Shown: positions 1-10,891, numbered from the stretch's first letter. The stretch: DNA of 64,000 bases from Zhengitettix transpicula (GCA_037074705.1 CM073590.1:140759600-140823599), one strand, 5' to 3'. Made by a program: numbers and translations. Notes: a model not told the origin generated them from the sequence alone.

Positions 1-140
1 TTTTCGTCACAGGTGTACACATGATTTGTGCTGTGTTGGTCTTAAGCAGAAACATTGTCTGGTATTTATAACTTTTGTCTGTATATTGACTATATTTTTA
101 ATATCAGTTGCATTAATTATTAGCAAATGATAAAAATTAC

Positions 141-358
141 CAGTTTTTGTTGCCCCTTCAAACTATCTATTTCCAACTTATTCAGAATCTCTGCTTTCTC
201 CTTTTCCAGCTGAACCAATTGTTCTTCGAGCAAATAGGCTTGTTTTGTTTTCAATTCTTCCTTTTCTTGCCAGATTGCATTAATCCAATATAACAACTCA
301 GCTTGTTCATTCAATTGATATTTCCTTGCTTGATCCAAAGTTGATTCCAATCTTGTTG
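141..358 (-). CDS. HMMR: HMMR-like gene, exon 7 (coiled coil)
   Basis: 218 nt, acceptor TTTTTTTAACAG and donor G|GTAATT; enters phase 1 and leaves phase 0. It encodes 72 residues of clear coiled coil, with Leu spacing and Glu/Lys-rich blocks such as LLEEQLVQLEKEKAEILNKL. The frame is also open upstream into the intron, but the splice phase supports entry at 358. No convincing exon was seen in 1-120. Confidence 0.7.
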
Positions 359-3300
359 CTGTTAAAAAAATTCCAAAATTCAAGATGATTGAATTGATTA
401 TTAAGCCATGTATAGTTGAATATACAGGCAAATTTGAAATTACTGAGTAATACGCCATTTTGGAGTATGATTTACAATGTCAAATGTCTTATTAATATGA
501 ACATGCAGTCCAGAAAATATTTCCAAACTGCTCCAAATCCTTAACACTGTAATATGTTATTTGAATGTATATAAATTTAATTTAATTTAAGTTCTTCTTA
601 GATCTATAAGTGGGTGTTGGTCAGGCACCTGGTGAGAACAAGGCCCTATAATCAGTTAAGTGAAAGAGGTATCAGTGGCAGACTGATTTACTAAGTTCAC
701 ATTTGGAATACTAAGTGAATGAATGTTATCTGATGTGGTTGGTTATGATGGATATGTTAATGACCATAATAATGGCTATGAGGACAGATATTTTCAAAGA
801 ACATTGGCTATTTCAAAGGACATTGTTTATGTCATACTCAAATGTTTAATACTTTTTGTTTTAAATCATATGCATTTTATTGTTATTATTCCATTATTGT
901 TTGATTATATGGATGAAATATGTGAATGGATGCCAGTTAGGACATCACATGCTCAATACATTCAATAATGTTTAATCAATTTTATTCAAAGTAATATTAT
1001 GTTAGATATATTTTAAAGTAAATAGCTAATTTGTATTGGACAATAAGTTGGTTATGTAATTATGGAAGGGGAATCAGTTAAAATCAATAATTAACATAGT
1101 AAAATTAAGCAGAGAGCAAATGTATGTTACAATCAAATCAATAATAATTATTTGTAACTGAGAAGATAATGCATATACACACTTGTTTACATTGTGAACT
1201 TTTATCTGCATTCATGTGTCCTGTCAATCGGGGTCTGTTTTGTAGTGCTTATATTTGATTCATAGCTTAAATATATAGCAGGAGCAATGCCCACAGAATG
1301 TATCAGGTTGGTCCCCTACTTATTGTCTTGAGACAGAATGAAGTTGGTTTGACAACAAAATTAATGTTTCCTGGAGTAAATGGAACAAAGTTAGACAGCC
1401 CTGTGTGAGCAAGATATGGAGCCCAGAAACTGCACAAAAAGTATAATTAAGAGAGGAGATGGAATTTAAGTAACAGATGTGGTAGAGTGTGGACAGAGAC
1501 AAGGTTGGTGCTGAGTGAGCAAATTATAAAAAAAATCATGCAGCTATTGACGAGATTATACATGTGGTACAGAGCTAACAGCTGAATCCGGAACTCCCTG
1601 CCTATCGATAACCAACTTCTTGGCAATAACAGTGGACGCTGGTGAGGTCTTCCCTATATGTTATGCATTGCCAGATCCAAATAAAGTTTTGAAATAGATG
1701 CTTTCTCTGCTACTTGGCCCAAACCCCTGAGAGAAAAATTGTCCTGAGATTAAGATTAAAAATTAATTAAAATAATGTAAAATAAATGTAAATAAATGTT
1801 GTTTAATTAATAATAATTCAGTTATACTTAATTGATAATAAAATGTGCAGTCGGCTGGCATATAGGATGCTTCTCTCGTATAGATGGAAGCTAAATCGTC
1901 ACAATTAAAAGAACTTCCTTTTGTCCAACATGGAAACTCTGACCTCAATTACATTAATCATATGCATGTAACCCATTATCTCTTTCCATACCAATTATAT
2001 ATATAGTGAGAAAGATAGAATTAAAGAACAAAGATTGGGAATGCACTCTGAAGAAAGAATATGTGTTAGGCATAGTGATACACTCAAAGGAAGCACAAGA
2101 CTGGCTATATTTGTTAGGTCTGAGGAAAGGCATGGTAGCTCAATGATCGTGCACTTGTGTACAAAGCAAAAGTACCTGGTTTTAATTCCTGGTCTTACCA
2201 AATATTTTCAGTCTTTCCTTCTTTTTCCTAACCTCTCTACACCTTGAACATATGCTTCCTTTGAGCGTATTACTATCCCTAAAGCACATGATTTCTTCCC
2301 AACCTTTGCCCTATATTTCTATCTTTCTCATTATTCAATTATCAAATGTTACTTTGTCATTTAATTAATATACTTAACATTTGTATATAGTATATAGCAA
2401 GTGAGGATAATGTGATATTGTCCTTTGGACAGGAAATGATATGGAGTTAATGGCTTACCTGAATTTGAGGGCCAGCCTCACCAAGTTAGACAGGAAACAA
2501 CTCTCCTTCTTCAGGAGATATTTTGCACTTCATGTGCAACCATGTAACACAACCCAAAATTTGAACTATACATTTAGTGTGACATGGTGACTGATGTTCA
2601 TTTTTAGATAAGCAATGCTAATCCCTATTTTCATTCCTACTCATATAAATTTGGTTTACTATGTGAAATTACTCATATTATATACATAATAAATAATGCC
2701 TTAGATCTGGGTTGAAGGTGGAGATCAGAAATTTTTTCAAGACATTTAGTCTCCAAATCAGTGGTAAGCATTCTTTGGCAGCAATCTATCCCACATCAAT
2801 TGGACAAATTGGTTGATAAAATTTCTACGATATTAAAAATAACTTCAAATTAATTGAATAATGAAATATAATTTTGTAAATCTTACCTTCTATTCTGAGA
2901 TCATTTAACTTAATATTAACATCTTCAGCATTCCATTTGCTTTTTATACCATCAACCCAACAGAGTATGTTGTTTGTTTTGTCAACTGCATGGTCACAGA
3001 GATCCATACATATATTTGTTATTCCTTTTAGTTTATTCTGGATTACTGGCAGTAAATCTGCTTCTGAAACTGAAAATAAACCATATATATATAAATTGGT
3101 TTATTGAAATGTTGGAAAGATAAGGTAGAGAATGTTGCTTACTTGAAACCAAACATTTCTGCAGCCATTCAATTAATGAATGGAAACTGCCAACATGTGG
3201 TTTTTTTTGTCTACTGCATTTTATTTTAAAATTAACAAAACAATTTTTTTAAAAATATTTGAGCTAATGGTTTGTCTTTTTTCCATGCATAAGCTTTGAA

Positions 3301-6300
3301 TAGCAAATGCTGCCTTTCTATTTCCCTTAATTTTGCTAATGACTTCAAACCTAATTTCTCTACTTTTATGTTTCTATGTCAATCTACATGTACAAATTTA
3401 AATAAAATTTTCAGAGGTTCTTCCAAGTCTTCTATTAGATTAAATTATAGGAATTCCCGATATATATTTGAATACTGTCACACTAAATCTCCATTAATTT
3501 TGAATCCCAATTCCCAAAATTTTTAAATTTAAAACTTGTTTCAAACTTTACATGATACTTATTCATTTATAGCACACAGGACCTTAAATTCAGCTAAGTA
3601 GTAAAAGAAACATGCTAGTTTGCCACCAGAAAACACCAAATGCAACATATTGTTCTGTTAGAGAATTACATTTTTATACTAATATTTTGTCTTTTATGCT
3701 TCAACTCCCTATGATGCAAGTGATGTGAAACTGTTTTGTAATTAGTCAGTTTTTTGTACAGTTAAAATGAATCCAAATTCTGTATAATTGTAAATTATAC
3801 CACCAGTTCCTCAGAATATAAGATTAACTATCCAAATGTCTTTTTGAAATATCCTCCATTGAACATATTTGGGCATGTAGCAACCATCGTGCATTAATAT
3901 TTTTATGTACTGAACTTAATACAATATATTATGTACCAGTTTGTATGAGATACGCCAGATTTATGAGTGCTCACAATGCCATGATTAAATTAACTTAGCC
4001 TGTGATAAATGGTCTTGAGTAATAGTTGAGATCCATAGTGTTTACAATGTTATAATGTAAGGAGCATTTTTTTTGTTACACCATACATACACCATACATA
4101 CACCAGGAAAACCTTGGTTTATTGATAAACTTCCTATACCGCATAGGATATTCTATTCATACACCAAGAAATTGCCATTACAAATTCGAAGATATATGAG
4201 AGGGTAATTGAGGTATATGGTTCTTGCAATCCTACTTATAAAAATTTAAAATTATTAGAGGAATTATTTTGTGTGTTGGTGATAATTTTTTTTTTAAAGT
4301 TTTAAGTTTTGAGGACCTTTGGAAATCAGATTTAAAGAATAAATTTGTTTCAATTTTCCTCTATACCATTAATTCTTTAAAAGCCTTAATCAAAGGAAAT
4401 AAATTTTGATTACCAAATGGCCATGGATTGTAATTGCTGAATGTATATTTTAATTACAATAAAAAGTTAGTAAATTATTTTCAATTTACCAGTCTCCATT
4501 GCATTTATATCAAATCCATTATTTTCTTCAGTATTACGAGACTCCAAACACTTTACAATAACTTCTTGTGTATCCTCTGAAGGCATCTTCTCTCTTAATT
4601 TTCGAAGTGTTTTATAACCCTCAATAAGATCTTTCTATAATATAATTAAGAAAATGAATTTGTATAAATTACTTCTATTAATTTAAAAATTAAGTTTAAT
4701 TATAATTGTTAGCTTATTTGACTTTGTTTAAGATAAGTGAGATCTGCCAATTATTTGCACTTACAAAAACGAATAAAGTTATAAATATTATATACTTACT
4801 CACAGTCATTGTCGGCCCGACAACAGTACTATATTTTATTATTAGTAGTGTGTAAGCCTGAATTCATAAAGTGTTACCAAAATTGGTTTTTATTTAACAA
4901 CACACCTTTATTCCACAGCTGCTTCTAGAAACCCAGGCCAATTAGGAAGCAATTAAGTGCTATCCCTACCTGTTTGTCTTCAAGATCCTGTTTCATTTTC
5001 TCAACTTGATTTTTTATGATGCTCTGAGTTTTTTGTTGTGGGGAAATAGTTGTTTTAGCTAAAGATTTCTTGGAGACTGGTTTCTTCAGATTTGATTTGG
5101 AAGCAGAGATACTTCTTCTTATAATTGTAGGACGTTTTGGTATTGATTTTGGGAGTTGTACTTCATCCTGAATTTTTAAAAATGAATGCTAGATTGTAAA
5201 ACAAATTATAAGCTAAATATGAACAGATTTACCAGAATATAATAATTTTTAGTTTAACTATATGCAATTTTGTAAAAAACATAACTTTTCATTGCAACAG
5301 TGATGATTGCAAAAATATTGTTTATTGATTCTAATTTTAGACAGTTGGTCAACTGAGTTTCCATTATTAAATTTTTATTTATATTTCTTTAGAATTTTGT
5401 ATACATGTTTTTATTTATTATTCAATTACATACAAATTATGTAACCTGAGATATTTGGGAAATATAAATAAGAAACCATTATTTTACATTAATATTTTGT
5501 CATACCCTTTCTGATAAAGTACCTGATTTATTTGGACTGTCATTGCAGATTCTACCAATGTAGTAGTGCTTCCAATAGAGCTTCCACTTTGACTTCTTAA
5601 GCGTAATGACTGAAAGAAACAAAGGCATTTATCAATATCAGTTATATGACTTCACAATAATTCAAGAATAGAATAGATGAAGATGTAAATCATGTCATGT
5701 GTGTACAATTTTAGGGAGCCTATTTGTAGATCAAATGAGCTGGTGATAGAATTTCAGATATAAGGTTAAAAATATTAGTGTCATAAGAAAAGGAAGCAAG
5801 AAAAAACAAATATCTATGTTCAGACAGTTTTTGGGGGGGAGGGTGGGGGGCAGACAACATGAGGGTAATCCACATGGTGGCAACTCACCTTTAATAGCAT
5901 AGGAAGGGATTTGAAAGGGGGGATGTGGAAGGGTAGAGGAAGTTAGCCAAGGGTTAACTAGGGCCCCCGGGCTATATTTTAAGGATTCTACCCGGCATTC
6001 TCCTAAAGGAGGGTTAACTAGGGCCCCCGGGCTATGGTTTAAGGATACTGGGAAGGTTCACCTGCGAGAGAGTTCTCTCGCAGGACAGTTAAAAAACATT
6101 TATTTTTGTATTCAAGTAAAAAGTATTATAACTATCAAAAGGTAGCCTGCGAGAGGATTCGCTCTCAGGTGAACCTTCTCAGAGTACTCTGGCGGAGGCT
6201 ACCTTTGGGGATGCCTTCACATCTCTCTGATTTTTTGAACTAAGGTTCCCACATGCCGAGGCACCTCGGCCTGTTTTTGAGAGGTGTATGTTCCGGGGTC

Positions 6301-8377
6301 GCAGTTCTTTGGCATACGGTAAGAGTTGTTTTCTGTTCCCATTGGAACAGTCGTCCAGCTGCCTACTAAACTGGTCGAGGCACGGAGAAGGGAATACTGC
6401 GTCCCAACAGCAAACCCCTCTCCCGCTATCGGAAGGGCGTGGGACAAGTACCCAATGCCCGACCTACCTGAAGCAGGTTTTTCTAGGGTTTACCCTGCAT
6501 CACTTTTAGGTGATTTGCCGGGTGGGATCCTTAAACCATAGCCCGGGGGCCCGAGTTAACCCTTGGCTACCTTCCTCTACCCTTCCGCATCCCCCCTTTT
6601 CAAATCCCTTCCTATGCTATTAAAGGGGATTTGCCACCACGTGCATTACCCTCATGTAGCCTGTTACCCTTAAAAAATATATTATAACTGTCAGCGGACG
6701 TAGACTCGTTACATCTTCGGCCTAAAAAAAGCTATCCCAGCTGTTGTTGTTGCTACCGGTACGGTATTAAGCCTTTATAGTGGGGACTGTACAATACTCT
6801 ACTGTGCATATTCTGGAAGTCACGAGGCTATCGGTTGGGATGTCAAAGTAAACGATGCGAGGTCTGGAAATAATTCCAAATCTCGTGAAGGTTACGAATA
6901 TATTGAACGGCAGTTAAATTTTAATTTAGATAACTAGCTGGGCTATCGGCTTTGCCGAAGATGTCATATATCCATAACCCCCGATTTGACTCCAGTCTCG
7001 GTTCCTTTTGCGTTATTTTTATGTGTCGCACCTCGACCGCTCACCTCCCATGCCGAAACGGTTAATTGGACGAATATATCGGCCATTTTAACAGGTTCGA
7101 AAATTTCCACCCCAGATAATGAAGGTTAAACAAAAATTATTTCTTGAAGGCAAAAATCGGTTGGTTAATTTGTTTACCATTAATTTTGAAGAATATAAGT
7201 AATAAAAACAAATTCATCTGTCACTAATAAAATGTTCTTAATGGAGTATTCATTTGATAATACGAACTTACCGAATAGTTGCTCCCACTGCGAGAGATCT
7301 GCGATGTCAATTTATCAGATTTTTTTGGATCCAGTGCTACAGCGCCCTTCACTTTGTTTTGTATATGGGGTGTATATTTAGTCGGAGATGGCGAACAACC
7401 TGTTTCAAGAATTATATTTATGTGAAATAATTAATTGTTTTATAATATAAAAATTTGTTAGCCCCCAGCAAAGAAATAATATGATTAACGTTAGATACGG
7501 AAACGTGTGACATAGAGTATAAATGAATTTTTTTCGAAAAAAAAATGTAGATTCAATCATTCGGTAACCCTTATATATTTTTGACAGGCACATTTCGAAA
7601 TTTGGAGGAAACCAATCATAAATAATTTGATAATTATATATAAATTACTAGAAATTATATATAAATCCAAGAAACCATCGTAAAAATGAATACTTGATAA
7701 TTTTGTTACTAAAAGTGACAATAGATAAAGAAAACAATCAATGCGAGTTGCCTAATGAATCAAGTCATGATTGTTGTAATTATAAGTGGTCCAATTTTGC
7801 TTCCAGAAAGTTTTCTGTTGACCTTGTGTTACACAATTTTAGGTGAAAACTCTTTGGTTGCGAAATTAATAATACTTATATATCAAACTTTTTTTATTGT
7901 TGTTCGATGTGAAAATCAAAGACATTAATTTAATCCTTAACCCTTAAACATACCGCCAGTCGAGAATAATAGCTCATAAAGTGTTACAAAGAATTTGAAT
8001 GGCGTCAACAAGTTCATGAATCTCTATACCCCAAAAAAGAAAAAAGTATTAATTTTTAACAACGGAAATATTTGTATTCTATTGCAGACAACTTATGAAA
8101 AATTTTGGGACTGTTTTCGCTATTTGTAATTATTTTTAAGAGTTTGAATTTTGTTTGGAAGAAGATTGACGCGATTTGACTTATATATTGTATCTACGTA
8201 ATTAAGTTGTAAAAAATGCATAAGTGCCATCTATTTACATACATATACTTTCAAGTTTGTTTAAAGTCTCTTAAATTAGTACGGTTTGCCATTGACGCTA
8301 ACACTAAAATAGGTGCTCAGCGAATACTTACTGAGATTCTCATTGAATCTTGAAATTGGAGCTTTGGGAAAAGACAT
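141..8377 (-). CDS. HMMR: HMMR/RHAMM-like coiled-coil protein, 5' part of gene (7 exons, runs off the left edge)
   Basis: Seven exons on the minus strand (8377-8332, 7399-7272, 5609-5523, 5167-4970, 4634-4490, 3069-2887, 358-141), all with AG acceptors and GT donors, join in phase into 1005 nt, 335 codons without a stop. The first residues, MSFPKAPISRFN, followed across the first junction by CSPSPTKY, closely match the start of vertebrate RHAMM/HMMR (from memory: MSFPKAPLKRFN, then CAPSPGAYD). Residues about 20-150 are rich in Ser, Lys and Thr. From about residue 130 the sequence is Lys/Glu/Leu-rich and looks helical, with a clear coiled coil in the last exon (about residues 264-335). Known RHAMM binds microtubules and spindle factors in dividing cells; a similar role here is inference. 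The C-terminus is outside the window. Another microtubule-associated coiled-coil protein with a RHAMM-like N-terminus is possible. The gene model is more certain than the name. Confidence 0.68.
359..2886. other. Intron 6 of the HMMR-like gene
   Basis: AT-rich sequence between two coding exons. Apart from the foldback element at 2003-2333, nothing recognisable was seen. Short open frames here have no coding character. Confidence 0.5.
2003..2333. repeat. Foldback/MITE-like element in intron 6
   Basis: The first about 100 bases, starting GTGAGAAAGATAGAA, recur as an imperfect reverse complement at 2245-2333 (landmarks GAGAAAGATAGAA, TTGGGAA, CTCAAAGGAAGCA). The two arms enclose about 140 bp of unique sequence. 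Size, long terminal inverted repeats and lack of coding capacity fit a MITE or foldback element. No clear target duplication was identified. Confidence 0.6.
2887..3069 (-). CDS. HMMR: HMMR-like gene, exon 6
   Basis: 183 nt, acceptor TTTATTTTCAG and donor G|GTAAGA; enters and leaves in phase 1. It encodes a helical region with two Cys and two Trp residues (ICMDLCDHAVDK, CWVDGIKSKWN). The acceptor is tandem (TTTCAGTTTCAG), so an alternative start 6 nt downstream at 3063 would drop two residues in frame. Confidence 0.68.
4490..4634 (-). CDS. HMMR: HMMR-like gene, exon 5
   Basis: 145 nt, acceptor ATTATAG and donor G|GTAAAT; enters phase 0 and leaves phase 1. It continues the predicted helix (KDLIEGYKTLRKLREKM) and then becomes acidic (ESRNTEENNG). 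Confidence 0.68.
4970..5167 (-). CDS. HMMR: HMMR-like gene, exon 4
   Basis: 198 nt, exactly 66 codons, phase 0 at both ends, acceptor AAAATTCAG and donor G|GTAGGG. The first 45 residues are strongly basic (KRPTIIRRS, KKPVSKKS), as expected for a microtubule- or nucleic-acid-binding linker. The last 20 residues (VEKMKQDLEDKQ) begin a helical, probably coiled-coil stretch. Confidence 0.7.
5523..5609 (-). CDS. HMMR: HMMR-like gene, exon 3
   Basis: 87 nt, exactly 29 codons, phase 0 at both ends, between TTTCTTTCAG and G|GTACTT. The peptide is Ser/Thr-rich (SQSGSSIGSTTTLVESAM) and looks like a disordered linker. A phase-0 exon could be skipped without breaking the frame. Confidence 0.65.
5846..6085 (-). 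mobile_element. Family A retroposon copy A1, rearranged
   Basis: The minus strand carries the family 3' end (AATAGCATAGGAAGGG region near 5895). A duplicated block follows: GTTAACTAGGGCCCCC occurs at about 5953 and again at about 6013, 60 bp apart. The family body (the GCCGAGG hairpin and GTCGAGGCACGG parts) is missing. The unit ends in a 5' hairpin, CCTGCGAG...CTCGCAGG, at about 6062-6085. It lies head to head with copy A2. Confidence 0.65.
6138..6679 (+). mobile_element. Family A retroposon copy A2, near full length, in intron 2 of the HMMR-like gene
   Basis: About 542 bp on the plus strand. It starts with hairpin modules (GGTAGCCTGCGAGAG with a matching GGAGGCTACC), has an inner perfect hairpin (GCCGAGG CAC CTCGGC), and ends GTAGCCTGTTACCC followed by an A-rich tail. 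It is flanked by a 14-bp target duplication, TATTATAACTRTCA, at 6124-6137 and 6680-6693. PolyA tail plus this duplication point to LINE-mediated retroposition. No A/B-box promoter was recognised with confidence. Confidence 0.75.
6934..7135 (-). mobile_element. Helitron-like 3' end (copy H1)
   Basis: On the minus strand the element ends with a short hairpin (TCGGC AAA GCCGA) followed by GCCCAGCTAG, with T as the next base. Hairpin plus CTAG at an A/T target is the classic Helitron 3' terminus. The body (GGGGTGGAAATTTTC..., then a ...GGGGTTATGGAT block) matches the copies at 9380-9740 and 12540-12880. It is short and non-coding, so non-autonomous. Confidence 0.6.
7272..7399 (-). CDS. HMMR: HMMR-like gene, exon 2
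   Basis: 128 nt with acceptor TTGAAACAG and donor G|GTAAGT; enters in phase 1 and leaves in phase 0. It encodes CSPSPTKYTPH, equivalent to the CAPSPGAYD motif of RHAMM, then NKVKGAVAL, which resembles the next short RHAMM block, and then a Ser/Lys-rich tail. Confidence 0.7.
8332..8377 (-). CDS. HMMR: HMMR-like gene, first coding exon
   Basis: An ATG at 8377-8375 opens 15 codons plus one base and ends at a strong donor (A|GTAAGT). The peptide MSFPKAPISRFNENL is RHAMM-like, which is why this start was chosen. The one leftover base fits the next exon, giving Ser then CSPSP. The sequence just upstream (8380-8520) is relatively CpG-rich, including a GCGCGCC near 8450, and may hold the transcription start, but no clear TATA box was seen. 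Confidence 0.65.
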
Positions 8378-8592
8378 TGTTCAAATCATGGAAACCGCAC
8401 TAGAATTTCACGATAACGAATATAATTTTGTATCACGATGATTTTGCAGGCGCGCCGAAAATCTGTTACATCGACACTAGTTTATTTAGAACATGGCGTC
8501 ATGCCTAAGAATAAAAGATTCTGTAAAGTTGGCATAATTGTTATATTTTCTCTTAGAAAAGATATTGACTAACGAGTAAGAAATATGTTCAT

Positions 8593-8818
8593 CTAATTTT
8601 GGTATCAGAATAAAAACTCACAAATACATGCTGTTCGTATTCGTAAATGAATTAAAATTTAATTGTTTCACTAGCAAATTCTGCTAGTTCTGTTTCGTAA
8701 ACGTTCGTCTAATTTTGGTATTTTAATAAAAACTTGAAATACATGCTGCTTGAATTTGTAAAGAAATAAAATTTGATTGTTTCATATCAAATTCGGCTAT
8801 TTCTGCTTCGAGATTGTT
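8593..8818. repeat. Tandem duplication of a ~116-bp unit near the 5' end of the HMMR-like gene
   Basis: Two diverged units, each starting CTAATTTTGGTAT and containing ATACATGCTG, an AATTGTTTCA/GATTGTTTCA block and a TCTGCTA/TCGGCTA block, begin at about 8593 and 8709. They lie between the two candidate first exons. Confidence 0.65.
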
Positions 8819-8876
8819 ATTGTAATTGATTCTGTACATGTAAGCTTTCAGTTAATAGTAGCATCGTTCTTCTTAC

Positions 8877-8907
8877 CGTAATCCAGATTAATGTTCCATT
8901 CAATATT
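8877..8907 (-). CDS. Possible alternative 5' exon of the HMMR-like gene
   Basis: A 31-nt candidate exon lies between a polypyrimidine acceptor (CTTTTTTCAG) and a good donor (G|GTAAGA). Read in the phase required by the exon at 7399-7272 it gives NIEWNINLDYG followed by CSPSPTKY. It ends in the same phase as the ATG exon at 8332-8377, so the two could be alternative first exons. No start codon was found for it, so it would need another exon upstream. It could also be a chance pseudo-exon. Confidence 0.3.
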
Positions 8908-9360
8908 CTGAAAAAAGATATAAATGCTTTCATTCAAGCTCAGCTCAAAAGGCTATTAAAGTTAAATAACAGATTAGGAAAGAAAAAGAACCAAAGAAAA
9001 TTTCATATTTCATTTATTTCCAGGAAAACTTTCTACAATGTCATTTAGCAATGTCAAGAGAGAAAGAGAGACAGAAAAGGGGAAAGTTACAGAAGAGAGA
9101 AAATCAACAATTATAAACAATAAAGTTAATAAAAATCAGAAAGATATAAAAATCATTATTAATGAACAAGACATATTACGATAACTGAGCGGAAGTAACC
9201 GCAACTAGGTAATTAATCTTCCAGAAGAAAAAGTGAATAATAAAGATAATCTAATAAATTAAATAGTGTGTTTGTTTGTGAGTTTGTGTGTAAGTATGTA
9301 TTTATTCAAATCTACACGTGTGGAACATGTTTCACCAAAATTCGACCACGTGTTCCTTGC
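8908..9360. other. No gene recognised
   Basis: Purine-rich on the plus strand around 8990-9240 (runs of GAGAGAAAGAGAGAC type). Nothing with coding or structural character was seen. Confidence 0.4.
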
Positions 9361-9379
9361 GATCCGGAAACAAACACTG

Positions 9380-9740
9380 TGGGGGTAAGGCACGACCAAC
9401 ATCCCCAGGGCGAGGGTGGAAATTTTCAAACATCATAAAACAGCCGATATTTTTAACCGATAATTTTTTTCAGAAGCAAATGAGTTAGACAGTGTTTCTC
9501 ATGATGTAGATGGAGTATAATTTTAACCCCTTTCGGAATGGGACAGGAGTACCCTTAGGGTGGGAGGGGCCTTACAAGAAAATGAAGTAAAAACAGCCGA
9601 GATTGTAGTTGAATCTGGGGCTATGAATGTCGCTGAGTTTAATTATGACATTTAACTTGCCGTTTAACCCCAGGGTCGGGGTTGGAAATTTTCAAACATG
9701 ATAAAACGGTCGATATTTTCGTCGAAAAAAATTTTTATGT
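9380..9740 (+). mobile_element. Helitron-like element copy H2 with internal tandem repeats
   Basis: Contains the block GGAAATTTTCAAACAT at about 9419 and again at about 9687, roughly 265 bp apart. Between them is the GTCGCTGAGTTTAATTATG block shared with copy H3. Internal tandem units are common in non-autonomous Helitrons. The 3' hairpin and CTAG end are not preserved in this copy. Confidence 0.5.
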
Positions 9741-9846
9741 AGCGGCTTCTTAGGGCCAAATTCCCGCGATCCGTCTCATTGGGATCGTGCCGACAAGCTC
9801 CGGGCCTATCCGTCAGCTCGCAGAAGTATGCCAACAGGAATATATT

Positions 9847-10377
9847 TTTTTTTTAGGGCAACAGGCTACCTGAGGGTAATCCACGTTGGGCAACTCCCCT
9901 TTAATAGCATAGGAAGGGATTTGAAAGGGGGGATGCGGAAGGGTAGAGGAAGGTAGCCAAGGGTTAACTAGGGCCCCCGGGCTATATTTTAAGAATCCTA
10001 CCTGGCATTCGCCTAAAGAAATACAGGGAAAACCCTAGAAAAACCTGCATCAGGTAGGTCGGGCATTGGGTACTTGTCCCACGCCCTTCCGATAGCGGGA
10101 GAGGAGTTTGCTGTGGGGACGCAGCATTTTTTCTTCGTGCCTCGACCAGTTTAGGAGGCAGCTGGCCGACTATTCCAATGAGAATAGTGAATAACTCTTA
10201 CCGTATGCCCAAGGTCTGTGACCCCGGAACATACACCTCTCAGAACAGACCGAGGTGTCTCGGCTTGTGGGAACCTTAGTTCAAAAACGGAGAGGAAAAG
10301 GCATCCCCAAAGTTAGCCCCTTCGTTTCTCTCCTACAAGGTACTGCGTGCGAGAGAATAACCCTCGCAGACACCTTT
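9847..10377 (-). mobile_element. Family A retroposon copy A3
   Basis: Near full-length minus-strand copy: polyA tail as T-run at 9847-9854, the 3' end GGGCAACAGGCTAC, the AATAGCATAGGAAGGG block, the GTCGAGGCACG-type central block and a 5' module with CTGCGAGGG/CTCTCGCAC half-hairpins. It is flanked by CCAACAGGAATATA on both sides. Confidence 0.75.
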
Positions 10378-10391
10378 CCAACAGGAATATA

Positions 10392-10891
10392 TTTTTTTTT
10401 TTTTTTGGGCAACAGGCTACATGAGGGTGATCCACATTGGGCAACTCCCCTTTAATAGCATAGGAAGGGATTAGAAAGGGGGGATGCGGAAGGGTAGAGG
10501 AAGATAGCCAAGGGTTACTAGGGCCCCCGGGCTATGGTTTAAGGATCCTACCCGGCATTCGCCTAAAGAAATGCAGGGAAAACCCTAGAAAAACCTGCAT
10601 CGGGTAGGTCGGGCATTGGGTACTTGTCCCACGCCCTTCCGATAGCGGGAGAGGAGTTTGCTGTGGGGACGCAGCACTCCCTTCTCCGTGCCTCGACCAG
10701 TTTAGGAGGCAGCTGGCCGACTATTCCAATAGGAATAGCGGACAACTCTTGCCGTATGCCCAAGGTCTGCGACCCCGGAACATACACCTCTCAAAACAGA
10801 CCGAGGTGCCTCGGCATGTGGGAACCTTAGTTCAAAAAAACCAGAGAGATGTGAGAGCATCCCCAAAGGTAGCCCCCGCCAGAGCTCTCAT
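10392..10891 (-). mobile_element. Family A retroposon copy A4
   Basis: Second minus-strand copy of the chain, very similar to A3 over its whole length. Its 5' end differs: the hairpin module is replaced by sequence ending AGAGCTCTCA, resembling the 5' part of A2 (AGAGTACTCTGGCGG). The CCAACAGGAATAT target lies on both sides. Confidence 0.75.

Noticed and set aside
1..110. Possible last exon of the HMMR-like gene (acceptor-like AATATACAG on the minus strand)
   Set aside because: The frame reaches a stop after about 23 codons of low-quality, Cys-rich sequence without coiled-coil character; more likely intron.
6288..6541. Two overlapping plus frames taken at first as a gene
   Set aside because: They are part of family A copy A2 and recur in many copies; treated as a property of the repeat, with the longest frame reported as a finding.
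6707..6936. Plus-strand open frame of about 75 codons (IPAVVVATGTVLSLYSGDC...) between exons of the HMMR-like gene
   Set aside because: No start codon, antisense to an intron, ends at the Helitron-like terminus, and no family was recognised; judged a chance frame.
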